This document shows, piece after piece, positions 9,018 to 16,723 of a stretch of 64,000 bases of DNA. Source of the DNA: JBDSKH01 sp035556655 (GTDB taxonomy: Bacteria; Actinomycetota; Actinomycetes; Actinomycetales; Microbacteriaceae). The stretch is from positions 1-64,000 of the forward strand of contig DATMFW010000067.1 of assembly GCA_035556655.1 (NCBI GenBank). Direction: 5' to 3'. The first letter of the stretch is position 1; the number at the start of each line of letters is the position of its first letter. The notes under the pieces were generated by a model. It was not told the DNA's origin. It did not search any database and saw nothing but the letters and a program-made list of their open reading frames with translations. Made by a program: the position numbers and the translations under genes.

Positions 9018-9767
9018 GTGCACTCTCTTCCCACCGGCCTGATCCCGTGGCTCGACCCGCAGACGATCATCGATGCCGCGGGACCGTGGGCGCTCGTCGT
9101 CGTCGGCCTGATCGTCTTCTCGGAGACCGGCCTGCTGGTCGGGTTCGTCCTGCCGGGCGACACGCTGCTGGTCATCACCGGCCTGCTCGCGTTCAGCGGC
9201 GCCATGCCGATCTGGCTGGCCTGCATCGTCATCTCGGTGGCCGCCTTCCTCGGCGGTGAGGTCGGGTACCTGATCGGCCACCGGGTGGGGCCGCGCATCT
9301 TCGAGCGGAAGGAGAGCGGGCTGTTCTCGAAAGAGAACGTGCTGCGCACCAACCGCTTCTTCGAGCGCTTCGGCCCGTTCGCGATCATCGCGGCCCGGTT
9401 CGTGCCGATCGTGCGCACGTTCGCCCCCGTCGCCGCGGGCGTCGGGCACATGCCGTACAAGCGCTATTCGCTCTACAACGCCATCGGCGCGGTCATCTGG
9501 GGCACCGGCCTGACCTTCGCCGGCTTCCTGCTCGGGTTCATCGAGCCCCTCGCCGACTTCGTCAAGGAGTACATCGACCTGATCCTGCTCGGCGCGATCG
9601 CGATCGCGGTGATCCCGACGGCGTTCCACGCCATCCGCCAGAGCATCAAGGCCCGTCGCATGGCGGCCGAGGGCACCGACGACGCACTCACCGACGAGCA
9701 GATCGTCCTCGACAAGGACGTCTTCCGGCTGGGTGCGACCCAGGCCGAGCGCACCGACGGCAAGTAG
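9018..9767 (+). CDS. DedA family membrane protein
   Basis: A 249-residue inner-membrane protein of the DedA (SNARE-associated/VTT) superfamily, whose members are linked to lipid-carrier flipping and envelope homeostasis. Typical blocks are FSETGLLVGFVLPGDTLL, EVGYLIGHRVG, the charged loop NRFFERFGPFAIIAARFVPIVRTFAP, and GAVIWG. GTG 9018 is chosen because the family N-terminus follows it, whereas the frame upstream is mntR antisense-type sequence. It has its own likely -10 element. The ending is convergent with mntH, 5 bp away. A role in metal transport is not implied. Confidence 0.92.
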   Translation: MHSLPTGLIPWLDPQTIIDAAGPWALVVVGLIVFSETGLLVGFVLPGDTLLVITGLLAFSGAMPIWLACIVISVAAFLGGEVGYLIGHRVGPRIFERKESGLFSKENVLRTNRFFERFGPFAIIAARFVPIVRTFAPVAAGVGHMPYKRYSLYNAIGAVIWGTGLTFAGFLLGFIEPLADFVKEYIDLILLGAIAIAVIPTAFHAIRQSIKARRMAAEGTDDALTDEQIVLDKDVFRLGATQAERTDGK

Positions 9768-9772
9768 GCTCC

Positions 9773-11020
9773 TCAGCCGCCGGTCGCGACGAGCACGAGC
9801 AGCGTCGCGTTGAGCGCGATGAGCAGCAGTGCGGCGACGGCGGCGAGCAGAGTCGTCCACCACCGGTTCGCCGCGTCTCCGAGCAGGCTCGGCAGCGAGG
9901 TGAGGCGCACCAGCGGGATGAGTGCGAACGGGATGCCGAAGCTGAGCACCACCTGGCTGAGCACGAGCGCGAGGGTGGGGTCGAATCCGATCACGAGGAT
10001 CGCGAGGGCCGGGACCAGCGTCACCAGCCGCCGTGCCGCGAGCGGGACGCGCACGTGCAGCAGCCCGCGCATGATCTCGGCTCCGGCGTAGGCGCCGACG
10101 CTCGTCGAGGCCAGTCCCGAGGCGAGCAGGCCGACCGCGAACAGCGTCGCGACCACCGGCCCGAGGGCGGCGCCGATCGCCGCATGCGCGCCCTCGAGCG
10201 TATGGGTGCCCTCGACGCCCTGCAGGGTCGCGGCGGCGAGCAGCAGGATCACCACGTTCACGGTGCCGGCGACCGCGAGAGCCACGCTGACATCCACCCG
10301 GGTGGCGCGGAGCACGCGACGGCGCTCCGGCCCCTCGGGGACCATACCGAATCGATCGCGGGTCAGCGCCGAGTGCGCGTAGATCGCGTGCGGCATCACG
10401 GTGGCGCCCATGACGGATGCGGCGAGCAGCACCGATCCGGAATCCGCGAACCGCGGCACCAGGCCCGCGATCGCCTCGGCGGGCTCGAGCGGAGCGAACA
10501 CGATGCCGGCGCAGAACCCGACGCCGATGACCGCGACCAGGCCGATGATGACGCCCTCGAACGGCCGTGACCCGCCGCGGCTGTGCAGGGCGAGCAGCAG
10601 CATCGAGACGGTTCCGGTGATGACCCCGCCCACGAGCAGCGGGAGCCCGAAGAGCAGGTTGAGCGCGATGGCTCCGCCGAGCACCTCGGCGACGTCGGTG
10701 GCCATGGCGACGAGTTCGGCCTGCACCCAGTACGCGTAGCGGGCCGCGCGGTTCGTGAGGCGTTTGCCGAGGATGCCGGGGAGGCTGTCGCCGGTCGTGA
10801 TGCCGAGCTTGGCCGACAGGTACTGGATGAGCCAGGCCATCGTGTTGGCGACGACCACGACCCAGACCAGCAGATAGCCGTAGGCAGCGCCGGCGCTGGC
10901 GTTGCTGGCCACGTTGCCGGGGTCGAGGTAGGCGACGCCGGCGACCATGGCGGGACCGAGCAGATACAGGAAACCGCGGGTGCGTGTCGGTGTCGGCGTC
11001 GGTGTCGGTGTCGTGGTCAT
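9773..11020 (-). CDS. mntH: NRAMP divalent metal transporter (Mn2+ uptake)
   Basis: A 415-residue proton-coupled metal importer with 11 hydrophobic spans. The TM1 motif DPGN (YLDPGNVASN) and the TM6 motif MPHAIY carry the metal-binding Asp, Asn and Met of Mn/Fe-type NRAMPs, so this is not the Mg- or Al-type. A Thr-Pro repeat (TPTPTPT) occupies residues 4-12. The start at 11020 lies 13 bp from a 7-bp-arm palindrome and 27 bp from a -10 element, so repression by the MntR-type protein encoded nearby is likely. Confidence 0.94.
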   Translation of the reverse strand: MTTTPTPTPTPTRTRGFLYLLGPAMVAGVAYLDPGNVASNASAGAAYGYLLVWVVVVANTMAWLIQYLSAKLGITTGDSLPGILGKRLTNRAARYAYWVQAELVAMATDVAEVLGGAIALNLLFGLPLLVGGVITGTVSMLLLALHSRGGSRPFEGVIIGLVAVIGVGFCAGIVFAPLEPAEAIAGLVPRFADSGSVLLAASVMGATVMPHAIYAHSALTRDRFGMVPEGPERRRVLRATRVDVSVALAVAGTVNVVILLLAAATLQGVEGTHTLEGAHAAIGAALGPVVATLFAVGLLASGLASTSVGAYAGAEIMRGLLHVRVPLAARRLVTLVPALAILVIGFDPTLALVLSQVVLSFGIPFALIPLVRLTSLPSLLGDAANRWWTTLLAAVAALLLIALNATLLVLVATGG

Positions 11021-11032
11021 GTCCGCCTCGGA

Positions 11033-11048
11033 TTTCGGTACACCGAAA
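11033..11048. promoter_or_regulatory. Palindromic operator upstream of mntH
   Basis: TTTCGGT-AC-ACCGAAA is a perfect 7-bp dyad with a 2-bp centre. It sits between the -10 element and the mntH start codon and covers the expected transcription start. The shape suits DtxR/MntR-family dimers. Confidence 0.65.
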
Positions 11049-11052
11049 CCTA
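11047..11052 (-). promoter_or_regulatory. mntH -10 element
   Basis: TAGGTT on the minus strand, overlapping the outer edge of the palindrome. The start codon follows 26 nt later. Confidence 0.45.
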
Positions 11053-11124
11053 GCAGAGCGGCGCTTCCCCTCCGGGGTCGGAACCAATAGATTCTTCGAG
11101 GCGGCTGGTTACCGCCGGCAGTAT

Positions 11125-11170
11125 CGAATCACCCCCGGCGAATACCCTGATCCGCGCCGGGGGTGATTCG
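11125..11170 (-). terminator. Strong hairpin downstream of tRNA-Leu
   Basis: A perfect 16-bp stem (cgaatcacccccggcg at 11125-11140 against 11155-11170) with a 14-nt loop starts 17 nt past the tRNA 3' end. There is no U-tract, so it would be a hairpin-only terminator or a processing/stability structure that separates the tRNA from mntH. Confidence 0.55.
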
Positions 11171-11186
11171 CTGCCGGGCTGAACGG

Positions 11187-11268
11187 TGCGGAAGGTGGGA
11201 CTCGAACCCACACGCCTCTCGGCACAGGAACCTAAATCCTGCGTGTCTGCCAGTTTCACCACTCCCGC
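11187..11268 (-). tRNA. tRNA-Leu (anticodon UAG)
   Basis: An 82-nt class II tRNA. The acceptor arm GCGGGAG pairs with CTTCCGC plus discriminator A. The anticodon stem CAGGA/TCCTG encloses the loop TTTAGGT (anticodon TAG, reading CUA-type codons). A long variable arm and the GGTTCGAGTCC T-arm are present. The CCA end is not encoded (the 3' flank reads CCG). Confidence 0.96.
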
Positions 11269-11281
11269 GAGCGGTGTCAGT

Positions 11282-12118
11282 CTAGGCGGCGGCGGTGTCC
11301 ACGAACGCCGCGATGCGGTCGAGCACCGAGTCCTCCCGCAGCGGCCGGTTGTGCCCGAGCCCCTGGGTGAAGACCGGCGTCGCGCCGGGGTTCGCGGCCA
11401 GCAGGGCGTGCGCCTGCGAGATCTCGATCATCGCGTCGTCTTCGTCGTGCAGCAGCAGCCACGGGATGCTCGCGGGCAGAGCGACCCCGGTGGCCGAGTA
11501 CGTCCGCCACGGGTCGGGGGTGCCGCGGAACAGGCGACGTTCGGTGCGCGCGCGGACGGCGCGCAGCATCCGGGAGGTCAGCCCGAGCCGACGGCCGAAC
11601 TGGGTGAGCAGGTAGTCGAAATCGGCGGCACCGTTGATGGTCGCCAGCCGGCCGGTGCGCACGCCGTCGCGGATCGCGAGCGCGGCCGCGGGGGCTCCCA
11701 TCGAGTGGGCGACGATCGCCTCGTAGCCGCCGGCCGGTTCGAGCTCCGCGATGATGGCGGCGTAGTCCCGGATGTCGGTGCGGCGCCCCGAGGACCGCCC
11801 GTTCCCGGGTGCGTCGAATGCGATCACGCGACGGCCGGTGGCGCGCAGCTCGCGCACCAGCGGTGCGAACGCCGACGCCCGGCTCTGCCAGCCGTGCACG
11901 AGCAGCACGGTGCGCGATCCGGACCCCCATTCGTACACGGCGACGCGGTGTTCCCGGATGCGGTGGAAGCTCGCGCGCGCATCCTCCATCACGGCGCGCT
12001 CGCTCGGATGCACCCCGACGCGCTTGCCGGGGGAGACCCAGAGCGCGTAGGCGGTCTCGGCGGCGAGCAGCGGTGCGACACGCTCGAGCGTGCGCAGGGT
12101 GGACGCGATGGTGGTCAT
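11282..12118 (-). CDS. Alpha/beta hydrolase
   Basis: A 278-residue alpha/beta-hydrolase fold protein. The oxyanion motif LLVHGWQSR, nucleophile elbow AHSMGA, acid region LLHDEDDAMI and catalytic histidine GLGHNR are in the expected order. No signal peptide is present, so it is cytosolic, and the substrate is unknown. A longer frame begins at 12169, but that start would overlap the tetR start and operator. ATG 12118 lies 6 nt after a TATATT -10 element and is preferred. Its promoter shares a palindrome with the divergent tetR gene, so it is the likely target of that regulator. Confidence 0.88.
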   Translation of the reverse strand: MTTIASTLRTLERVAPLLAAETAYALWVSPGKRVGVHPSERAVMEDARASFHRIREHRVAVYEWGSGSRTVLLVHGWQSRASAFAPLVRELRATGRRVIAFDAPGNGRSSGRRTDIRDYAAIIAELEPAGGYEAIVAHSMGAPAAALAIRDGVRTGRLATINGAADFDYLLTQFGRRLGLTSRMLRAVRARTERRLFRGTPDPWRTYSATGVALPASIPWLLLHDEDDAMIEISQAHALLAANPGATPVFTQGLGHNRPLREDSVLDRIAAFVDTAAA

Positions 12119-12124
12119 GGAGTT

Positions 12125-12130
12125 AATATA
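12125..12130 (-). promoter_or_regulatory. -10 element of the hydrolase gene (leaderless)
   Basis: TATATT on the minus strand, 6 nt before the ATG and overlapping the TetR-type palindrome. Confidence 0.6.
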
Positions 12131-12147
12131 CGAACGGTCGTACGTAT
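12128..12147. promoter_or_regulatory. TetR-type operator between the hydrolase and tetR genes
   Basis: A 20-bp near-palindrome, ATACGAACGGTCGTACGTAT, in a 44-bp divergent gap, overlapping the hydrolase -10. It is AT-rich for this genome and has the ACG/CGT half-site pattern common in TetR operators. Confidence 0.7.
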
Positions 12148-12162
12148 TGTCGAGAGGCGCAC

Positions 12163-12762
12163 ATGACACAGGTGCTGGACGGGCGCAGGGTCCGCGGGGA
12201 CGCTACGCGCCGCGCGATCCTCCGCCGTGCGGTCGACGAGGCCTCGCTCAGCGGACTGGACGGACTCACGATCGGCGGGCTGGCATCCGCGCTGGGCATC
12301 AGCAAGAGCAACGTCGCGACCCTGTTCGGCTCGAAGCTCGACCTGCAGCTGGCGACCATCGAGGCCGCGCGCGAGATCTTCATCGACGCCGTCATCGTTC
12401 CCGGTCTCGCCGCGCCCCACGGGCTGCCGCGGTTGTGGGCGATCGTGGATGCCTGGCTCACCTACTCCGAGTCGCGCACCTTCGCCGGCGGGTGCTTCTT
12501 CCGCGCCGTGGCGGCCGACGCCTCGGCGAAAGACGACGCGGCGCGCGAGTTGCTCGTGCAGATCGATGTGGAGTGGGCCGAGTTCCTCACCCGAGCCGTT
12601 CGCGAGGCGGGTCTGCCCGACCCCGAGGGTCTCGCGTTCGAGATCACCGCGCTGCTCGACGCGGCCAACCTGATGTCGCAGCTGCACCGCAGCCCGCGGG
12701 GGTACGCGCAGGCGCGGGCGAGCATCCGCGCGCGACTCGACGCTGTGGACAACTCGCGCTGA
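12163..12762 (+). CDS. TetR family transcriptional regulator
   Basis: A 199-residue one-component repressor with an N-terminal helix-turn-helix (about 14-60; LTIGGLASALGISKSNVATLFGSKLDLQLATIEAA) and a C-terminal ligand domain with the TetR_C-like FAGGCFF block. ATG 12163 has a GAGAGG purine tract about 6 nt upstream. It probably represses itself and the divergent hydrolase through the palindrome at 12128-12147. The inducer is unknown. Its 3' end contains a 19-bp sequence that recurs in front of the tad pilin gene. Confidence 0.92.
   Translation: MTQVLDGRRVRGDATRRAILRRAVDEASLSGLDGLTIGGLASALGISKSNVATLFGSKLDLQLATIEAAREIFIDAVIVPGLAAPHGLPRLWAIVDAWLTYSESRTFAGGCFFRAVAADASAKDDAARELLVQIDVEWAEFLTRAVREAGLPDPEGLAFEITALLDAANLMSQLHRSPRGYAQARASIRARLDAVDNSR
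12741..12759. promoter_or_regulatory. 19-bp element upstream of tadA (copy 1)
   Basis: cgctgtggacaactcgcgc, identical to 16508-16526. It ends 35 bp before the tadA ATG and contains TGTGGACAA, the complement of the actinobacterial DnaA-box form TTGTCCACA. It lies in the last codons of tetR. Confidence 0.55.
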
Positions 12763-12794
12763 CCCGCTGAGGCTCGGGGCATCCTGTCCGGGTG

Positions 12795-13997
12795 ATGAGC
12801 CCGATCGCCCAGATCGCCGACGCCGTGCGCGAGCGCGTCCGCGGCGACGGCGTCGATCTGGCGGGTGATCTCTCCCAGACGGAACACCTCGTGCGCGACG
12901 AGGTGCGGCGGTACAGTGAGCGCGCGCTGGGCGGGTCCCAGCCGCTGCTGGTCGATGAATCCGTCGTCACCCGCCAGGTCGTCGCGGCGCTCACCGGGTT
13001 CGGGGCGCTGCAGCCGCTGCTGGACGACCCCGGCATCGAAGAGATCTGGATCAACGGCCCCGACAGCGTCTTCGTCGCCCGCGACGGCGTGTCCGAGCGC
13101 TCGAGCCTGAGCTTCACCGAGCAGCAGGTGCGCGACCTCGTCGAGCGCATGCTGCAATCCACCGGGCGCCGGGTCGACCTGTCGACGCCGTTCGTCGACG
13201 CCTCGCTTCCCGATGGTTCGCGCCTGCATGTCGTCATCCCCGACATCACACGCCGGCACTGGGCGGTCAACATCCGCAAGTTCCGCAGCGGGATGCGGAG
13301 CCTGGCCGATCTCGTCGCCCTCGGTTCTCTGCCCTCCCTCGCCGCCGGATTCCTCGAGTTGTGCGTGCGCAGCGGGCAGAACGTCCTCGTCTCGGGCGCG
13401 ACGCAATCGGGCAAGACGACACTGCTCGGCGCCCTGCTGGCCTCGGCACCGGCCGCCGAGCGCATCGTCACGGTCGAGGAGACGTTCGAGCTCTCGCTCA
13501 GCGCCCCCGACTGGGTCGCGCTGCAATGCCGGCAACCGAGTCTCGAGGGCACCGGAGAGGTGACCCTGCGACGCCTCATCAAAGAGGCGCTGCGCATGCG
13601 GCCCGACCGGCTGGTGGTGGGGGAGGTGCGCGAGGCGGAATCCCTCGACCTGCTCATCGCGTTGAACTCGGGGCTGCCGGGCATGTGCTCGATCCACGCC
13701 AACAGCGCGCAGGACGCCCTGGCGAAACTCGCGACCCTGCCGCTGCTGGCGGGGCGCAACATCGACTCCTCGTTCGTGCTCCCGACGGTGGCTTCGAGCA
13801 TCGACCTCGTGGTGCACGCGCAGCTGGAGTCGACCGGCCGCCGCCGCATCATCGAGATCGTGGCGCCGACCGGCGAGGTCGTCGGCGGCACCATCGAGGC
13901 GACCCGGCTGTTCGAGCTGCGCGATGGTGAGCTGCAGGCGACGGGGCGCACCCCGGTGCGCCTCGACCGGTTCCGCGCACCGGCACCCGCCGCATGA
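12795..13997 (+). CDS. tadA: Tad/Flp pilus assembly ATPase
   Basis: A 400-residue CpaF/TadA-type secretion ATPase that powers pilus assembly at the inner face of the membrane. An N-terminal domain (LLDDPGIEEIWINGPDSVFV, about 75-100) precedes the ATPase core. Walker A is GATQSGKT at about 201-208, followed by the Asp/His-box region and the Walker B-like LRMRPDRLVVGEVRE, then LPGMCSIHANSA. A GTG directly before the ATG (12792) could also be the start. tadB overlaps its stop (ATGA). The Ssd/CpaE-like protein that often precedes tadA in Actinobacteria is absent here. Confidence 0.94.
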   Translation: MSPIAQIADAVRERVRGDGVDLAGDLSQTEHLVRDEVRRYSERALGGSQPLLVDESVVTRQVVAALTGFGALQPLLDDPGIEEIWINGPDSVFVARDGVSERSSLSFTEQQVRDLVERMLQSTGRRVDLSTPFVDASLPDGSRLHVVIPDITRRHWAVNIRKFRSGMRSLADLVALGSLPSLAAGFLELCVRSGQNVLVSGATQSGKTTLLGALLASAPAAERIVTVEETFELSLSAPDWVALQCRQPSLEGTGEVTLRRLIKEALRMRPDRLVVGEVREAESLDLLIALNSGLPGMCSIHANSAQDALAKLATLPLLAGRNIDSSFVLPTVASSIDLVVHAQLESTGRRRIIEIVAPTGEVVGGTIEATRLFELRDGELQATGRTPVRLDRFRAPAPAA

Positions 13998-14845
13998 GCG
14001 TCGCGCTCGGGGTGCTGCTCGGCATCGGTGTCTGCCTGATCGCGGCGCCCCGGCTGTGGCCGACGGTCGCCACCCGGTCCCCGGCGCCCGCGAGGCTGCG
14101 CGGTCTGCTCGCCCGCGGCGGCTGGGATCGCGTCCCGCCGTCGGTGTTCGTCGTGCTCAGCGCGCTGCTCGGCCTGGCGGCGAGCGCGATGCTCGCGGCC
14201 CTGATCCCGGTCTTCGCTCTCGCCGTGCTGGGGGGAGCGGTCGCCGCCCTCGTCCCCACAGTGTTCGTCGCGGCCCGCGGGCGCACCCGGCGGCGGCTCA
14301 TGCGGGCGGCCTGGCCCGACCTCGTCGACCATCTGGTGTCGTCGGTGCGCTCCGGGCAACCGCTCGGAACAGCGGTCGCCGCGCTCGCCGACGTCGGTCC
14401 TGCCGAACTCCGCGCAGCATTCCGCGAGGTGGGCCGCAGCGTCGCGGCGACCGGGCTGCTCGATCCCGCCTTCGACGACCTCAAGCGCCGGCTCGCCGAT
14501 CCCGTCGCCGACCGCATCGTCGAGACGTTGCGTATGGCGCGCGAGGTCGGCGGTACCGAACTGCCCTCGGTGCTGCGCGCGCTCGCGGCGTCGCTACGGC
14601 AGGATGCGGCGGTGCGCGCCGAGATCGAGGCGCGGCAATCCTGGGTCGTCAGCGCCGCCCGGCTGGGGGTCGCGGCGCCCTGGGTCGTGCTGATGCTGCT
14701 GGCCTCACGCCCCGAGGGGGCGGCGGCCTACAACTCACCGGCCGGTCTCGCCCTGCTGGGCACCGGGGCCGCGGTGAGTGTGCTGGCCTACCGCATCATG
14801 ATCGCCCTGGGGCGGCTGCCCGAGGAACGGCGGTGGTTCTCGTGA
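13994..14845 (+). CDS. tadB: Tad pilus inner-membrane platform protein TadB
   Basis: A 283-residue membrane protein of the type II secretion F-domain family (T2SSF/GspF-like). Two hydrophobic N-terminal spans are followed by a cytosolic helical domain (WPDLVDHLVSSVRSGQPLGTAV and REVGGTELPSVLRALA) and two C-terminal spans. It forms the pilus assembly platform with TadC and is driven by TadA. The start overlaps tadA (ATGA) and the stop overlaps tadC (GTGA), so the three genes are translationally coupled. Confidence 0.9.
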   Translation: MSVALGVLLGIGVCLIAAPRLWPTVATRSPAPARLRGLLARGGWDRVPPSVFVVLSALLGLAASAMLAALIPVFALAVLGGAVAALVPTVFVAARGRTRRRLMRAAWPDLVDHLVSSVRSGQPLGTAVAALADVGPAELRAAFREVGRSVAATGLLDPAFDDLKRRLADPVADRIVETLRMAREVGGTELPSVLRALAASLRQDAAVRAEIEARQSWVVSAARLGVAAPWVVLMLLASRPEGAAAYNSPAGLALLGTGAAVSVLAYRIMIALGRLPEERRWFS

Positions 14846-15771
14846 CCGCCCTCGCCGTTCCGCTCGGCATCGCCCTGGGCCTGGGCTTGTGGACGCTCGT
14901 GGCTCTCGTGCCGAGGCTCGGGGCGCCGCGGCTCGGCAGCCGGGTCGCGCACTACCTCGTGGACGTGTCCGAGGCGGCGCGTGAGGAGGTCGCCCGCCGG
15001 CCGGCGGAACCGGCCACCGCGCTGCTGCTTCTGGGTGCCCCGTGGGCACGGGCGGTTCAGCGTCTGCTGGTGCGGGTTCTCGGCGGCGACGACGAGGTGG
15101 CCGCGCGGCTCCGGCGCGCGGGGTCGACGCTCACCGTCGAGGCGTACCGTGGCCGGCAGCTGCTGGCCGGAGCGGGCGGAACGGCGGGAGGCGTCGCCAT
15201 TGCCGCCGCTGCCGGGCACGCCACCACGGCATCCGGTCTGTTGCTGGGCGCGATCGTCGCGATCGGGGCCGCCGTCGGGGTGCTCGCACCGGATCAGCTG
15301 CTGGTGCGCGCGGGGCGAGCTCGTCAACGCCGCATCGCGGCCGAGCTTCCGACGGTGCTGGAGTTCCTGGCGCTCGCGCTCTCGGCAGGCGAGGGGATCC
15401 TCGATGCACTCCGCCGGGTGGCGCGTACCGGCAACGGGGAACTGGCCCGCGAGTTCGGCCGCGCCGTCGCCGAGGTCAACGCGGGCCTGCCGCTGCCTGA
15501 TGCCCTGACCCGCGCGGCCGACACCCTCGGGCTGCCCGCGCTCACGCGCACCGTCGATCAGCTGGTCGGAGCCCTCGAGCGCGGAACCCCGCTCGTCGGG
15601 GTGCTGCGAGCCCAGGCGCAGGACTCGCGCGACGACGCCAAACGGGCGCTGATCGAGGCGGCGGGCAAGAAGGAGGTGGCGATGCTGGTGCCGTTGGTGT
15701 TCCTCATCCTGCCGTTCACGATCGCGGTCGCGATCTTCCCGGGGCTGCTCGTGCTGCAGGTCGGGTTCTGA
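14842..15771 (+). CDS. tadC: Tad pilus inner-membrane platform protein TadC
   Basis: A 309-residue second platform protein with the same F-domain layout as TadB. The C-terminal half is strongly family-like (LPTVLEFLALALSAGEGILDALRRVA, then KKEVAMLVPLVFLILPFTIAVAIFPGLLVLQ). GTG 14842 overlaps the tadB stop by 4 bp; another in-frame GTG lies at 14833. It is the last gene of the first tad segment. A 13-bp gap separates it from an opposite-strand surface-protein pseudogene. Confidence 0.9.
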   Translation: MTALAVPLGIALGLGLWTLVALVPRLGAPRLGSRVAHYLVDVSEAAREEVARRPAEPATALLLLGAPWARAVQRLLVRVLGGDDEVAARLRRAGSTLTVEAYRGRQLLAGAGGTAGGVAIAAAAGHATTASGLLLGAIVAIGAAVGVLAPDQLLVRAGRARQRRIAAELPTVLEFLALALSAGEGILDALRRVARTGNGELAREFGRAVAEVNAGLPLPDALTRAADTLGLPALTRTVDQLVGALERGTPLVGVLRAQAQDSRDDAKRALIEAAGKKEVAMLVPLVFLILPFTIAVAIFPGLLVLQVGF

Positions 15772-15783
15772 ACCTGGTCCTGT

Positions 15784-16436
15784 TCAGGCCGAGCGCCGCG
15801 GGCGCCGCAGAGCCAGCGCCACCAGCAGGATGCCCGCAGAGGTGAGAACGCCGGCCGCGATGAATCCCGGCGCAGGGTCATGGTCACCGGTGGCATCGGC
15901 CCCGGCGTCACCCCCGCGCGAGGAGCTCGGGTAGATACCCGGCGCTGATCCTCTGGCCCCGGCGACGACCAGGGGGGTGCCGCCGTCCCACATGCCGCTG
16001 AATCCTCCGCCCCCGCCGAGACGTCCGCTGCCGGTTGGCGGCCGCCTCCGGGGACTCCGGCGTACCCGGAGACTCCACTGCGGCCGAACGCTCCCGCCGA
16101 GCCGACGGCGACCGTCAGCGTCGAACCCGGGGTGACGGCGACCGTGACGTCGACGACAGCCCCGAATCCTCCGGCCGTCCACGGGTTTCCGTTTCCGTCG
16201 GTCCAGCCTGCGCCGGCGCCGGTGGCGGTCACGGTCAGCGAGGTGACGCCGGCCGGCACGGTCCATGTCGTGTAGCCGTCGGCTGCCACATCCGCCGTCG
16301 TGAGCGTGACCGTCTGCGGGACCGTCGTCGCGGCGCTCGCCGGGGCCGGTACGCCGAGCACGACCAGCGCCAGGGCGGCGATCCCGGCGAAGGGGACACG
16401 CAGGATGGATGGCCACGGGGAACGACGAGTCGACAC
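15784..16436 (-). pseudogene. Frameshifted glycine-rich secreted surface protein
   Basis: The N-terminal frame (start 16436) encodes a signal peptide (VVLGVPAPASA, cleavage near residue 35), a domain with a VTLTTADVAADGYTTWTVP start, and a Gly-rich stretch to about residue 134. The conserved continuation, with SGRLGGGGGFSGMWDGG, then TPLVVAGARG and a C-terminal membrane anchor plus RRPRR tail, lies one base out of frame and ends at 15784. The break is near 16020-16046, in a run of GGAGGCGGCC. It is either a real 1-nt deletion or a base-calling error. If restored, the product would be a cell-surface protein of about 217 residues. It sits inside the tad locus on the opposite strand. No sortase motif was found. 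Confidence 0.65.
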
Positions 16437-16507
16437 GAGTGCTTCCTTGTGGAACTAGGGGTTCGCCTCGGGCTACAGGGCGGCGGCGCGGGCCGGTCCG
16501 ACCCGGC

Positions 16508-16526
16508 CGCTGTGGACAACTCGCGC
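16508..16526. promoter_or_regulatory. 19-bp element upstream of the tad pilin gene (copy 2)
   Basis: Identical to 12741-12759 and located 32 bp before the pilin ATG, nearly the same distance as copy 1 from tadA. Here it lies in intergenic DNA, so coding constraint cannot explain the match. Confidence 0.6.
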
Positions 16527-16558
16527 ACCGGACGCGGCGCTGCGCGAGAGTGCCGGGC

Positions 16559-16723
16559 ATGACGAAGCTCCTTCACCGTGTCGTCGACGACCGCGGCGAC
16601 GTCCCCGGCTGGGTCCTCATCACGCTGATGACCGCCGGGCTCGTGATCCTCATCTGGGGTCTCGCGGGTCCCGCGCTGAGCCAGATCTTCGCCGACGCGA
16701 TCTCGAAGGTCACCGGGTTGTGA
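16559..16723 (+). CDS. Flp/Tad-type prepilin (small)
   Basis: A 54-residue protein with a short basic/charged leader (MTKLLHRVVDDRGDVPG), one long hydrophobic span (about 18-40) and a short polar tail. The size and position between tadC and the TadE-like genes match the major pilin or DUF4244-type small membrane protein of actinobacterial tad loci. The Gly at 13 or 17 could be the prepilin peptidase site, but the usual Glu at +5 is not clear, so the assignment relies partly on context. ATG 16559 is chosen; an upstream extension would run into the regulatory element. The stop overlaps the next gene. Confidence 0.75.
   Translation: MTKLLHRVVDDRGDVPGWVLITLMTAGLVILIWGLAGPALSQIFADAISKVTGL

Noticed and set aside
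9000..11087. A 695-residue minus-strand frame across dedA and mntH
   Set aside because: Overlaps two well-supported genes and has Arg/Gly-rich shadow composition.
12119..12169. Hydrolase start at 12169
   Set aside because: It would begin inside the tetR gene and cross the operator. ATG 12118 fits the -10 spacing and the family start.
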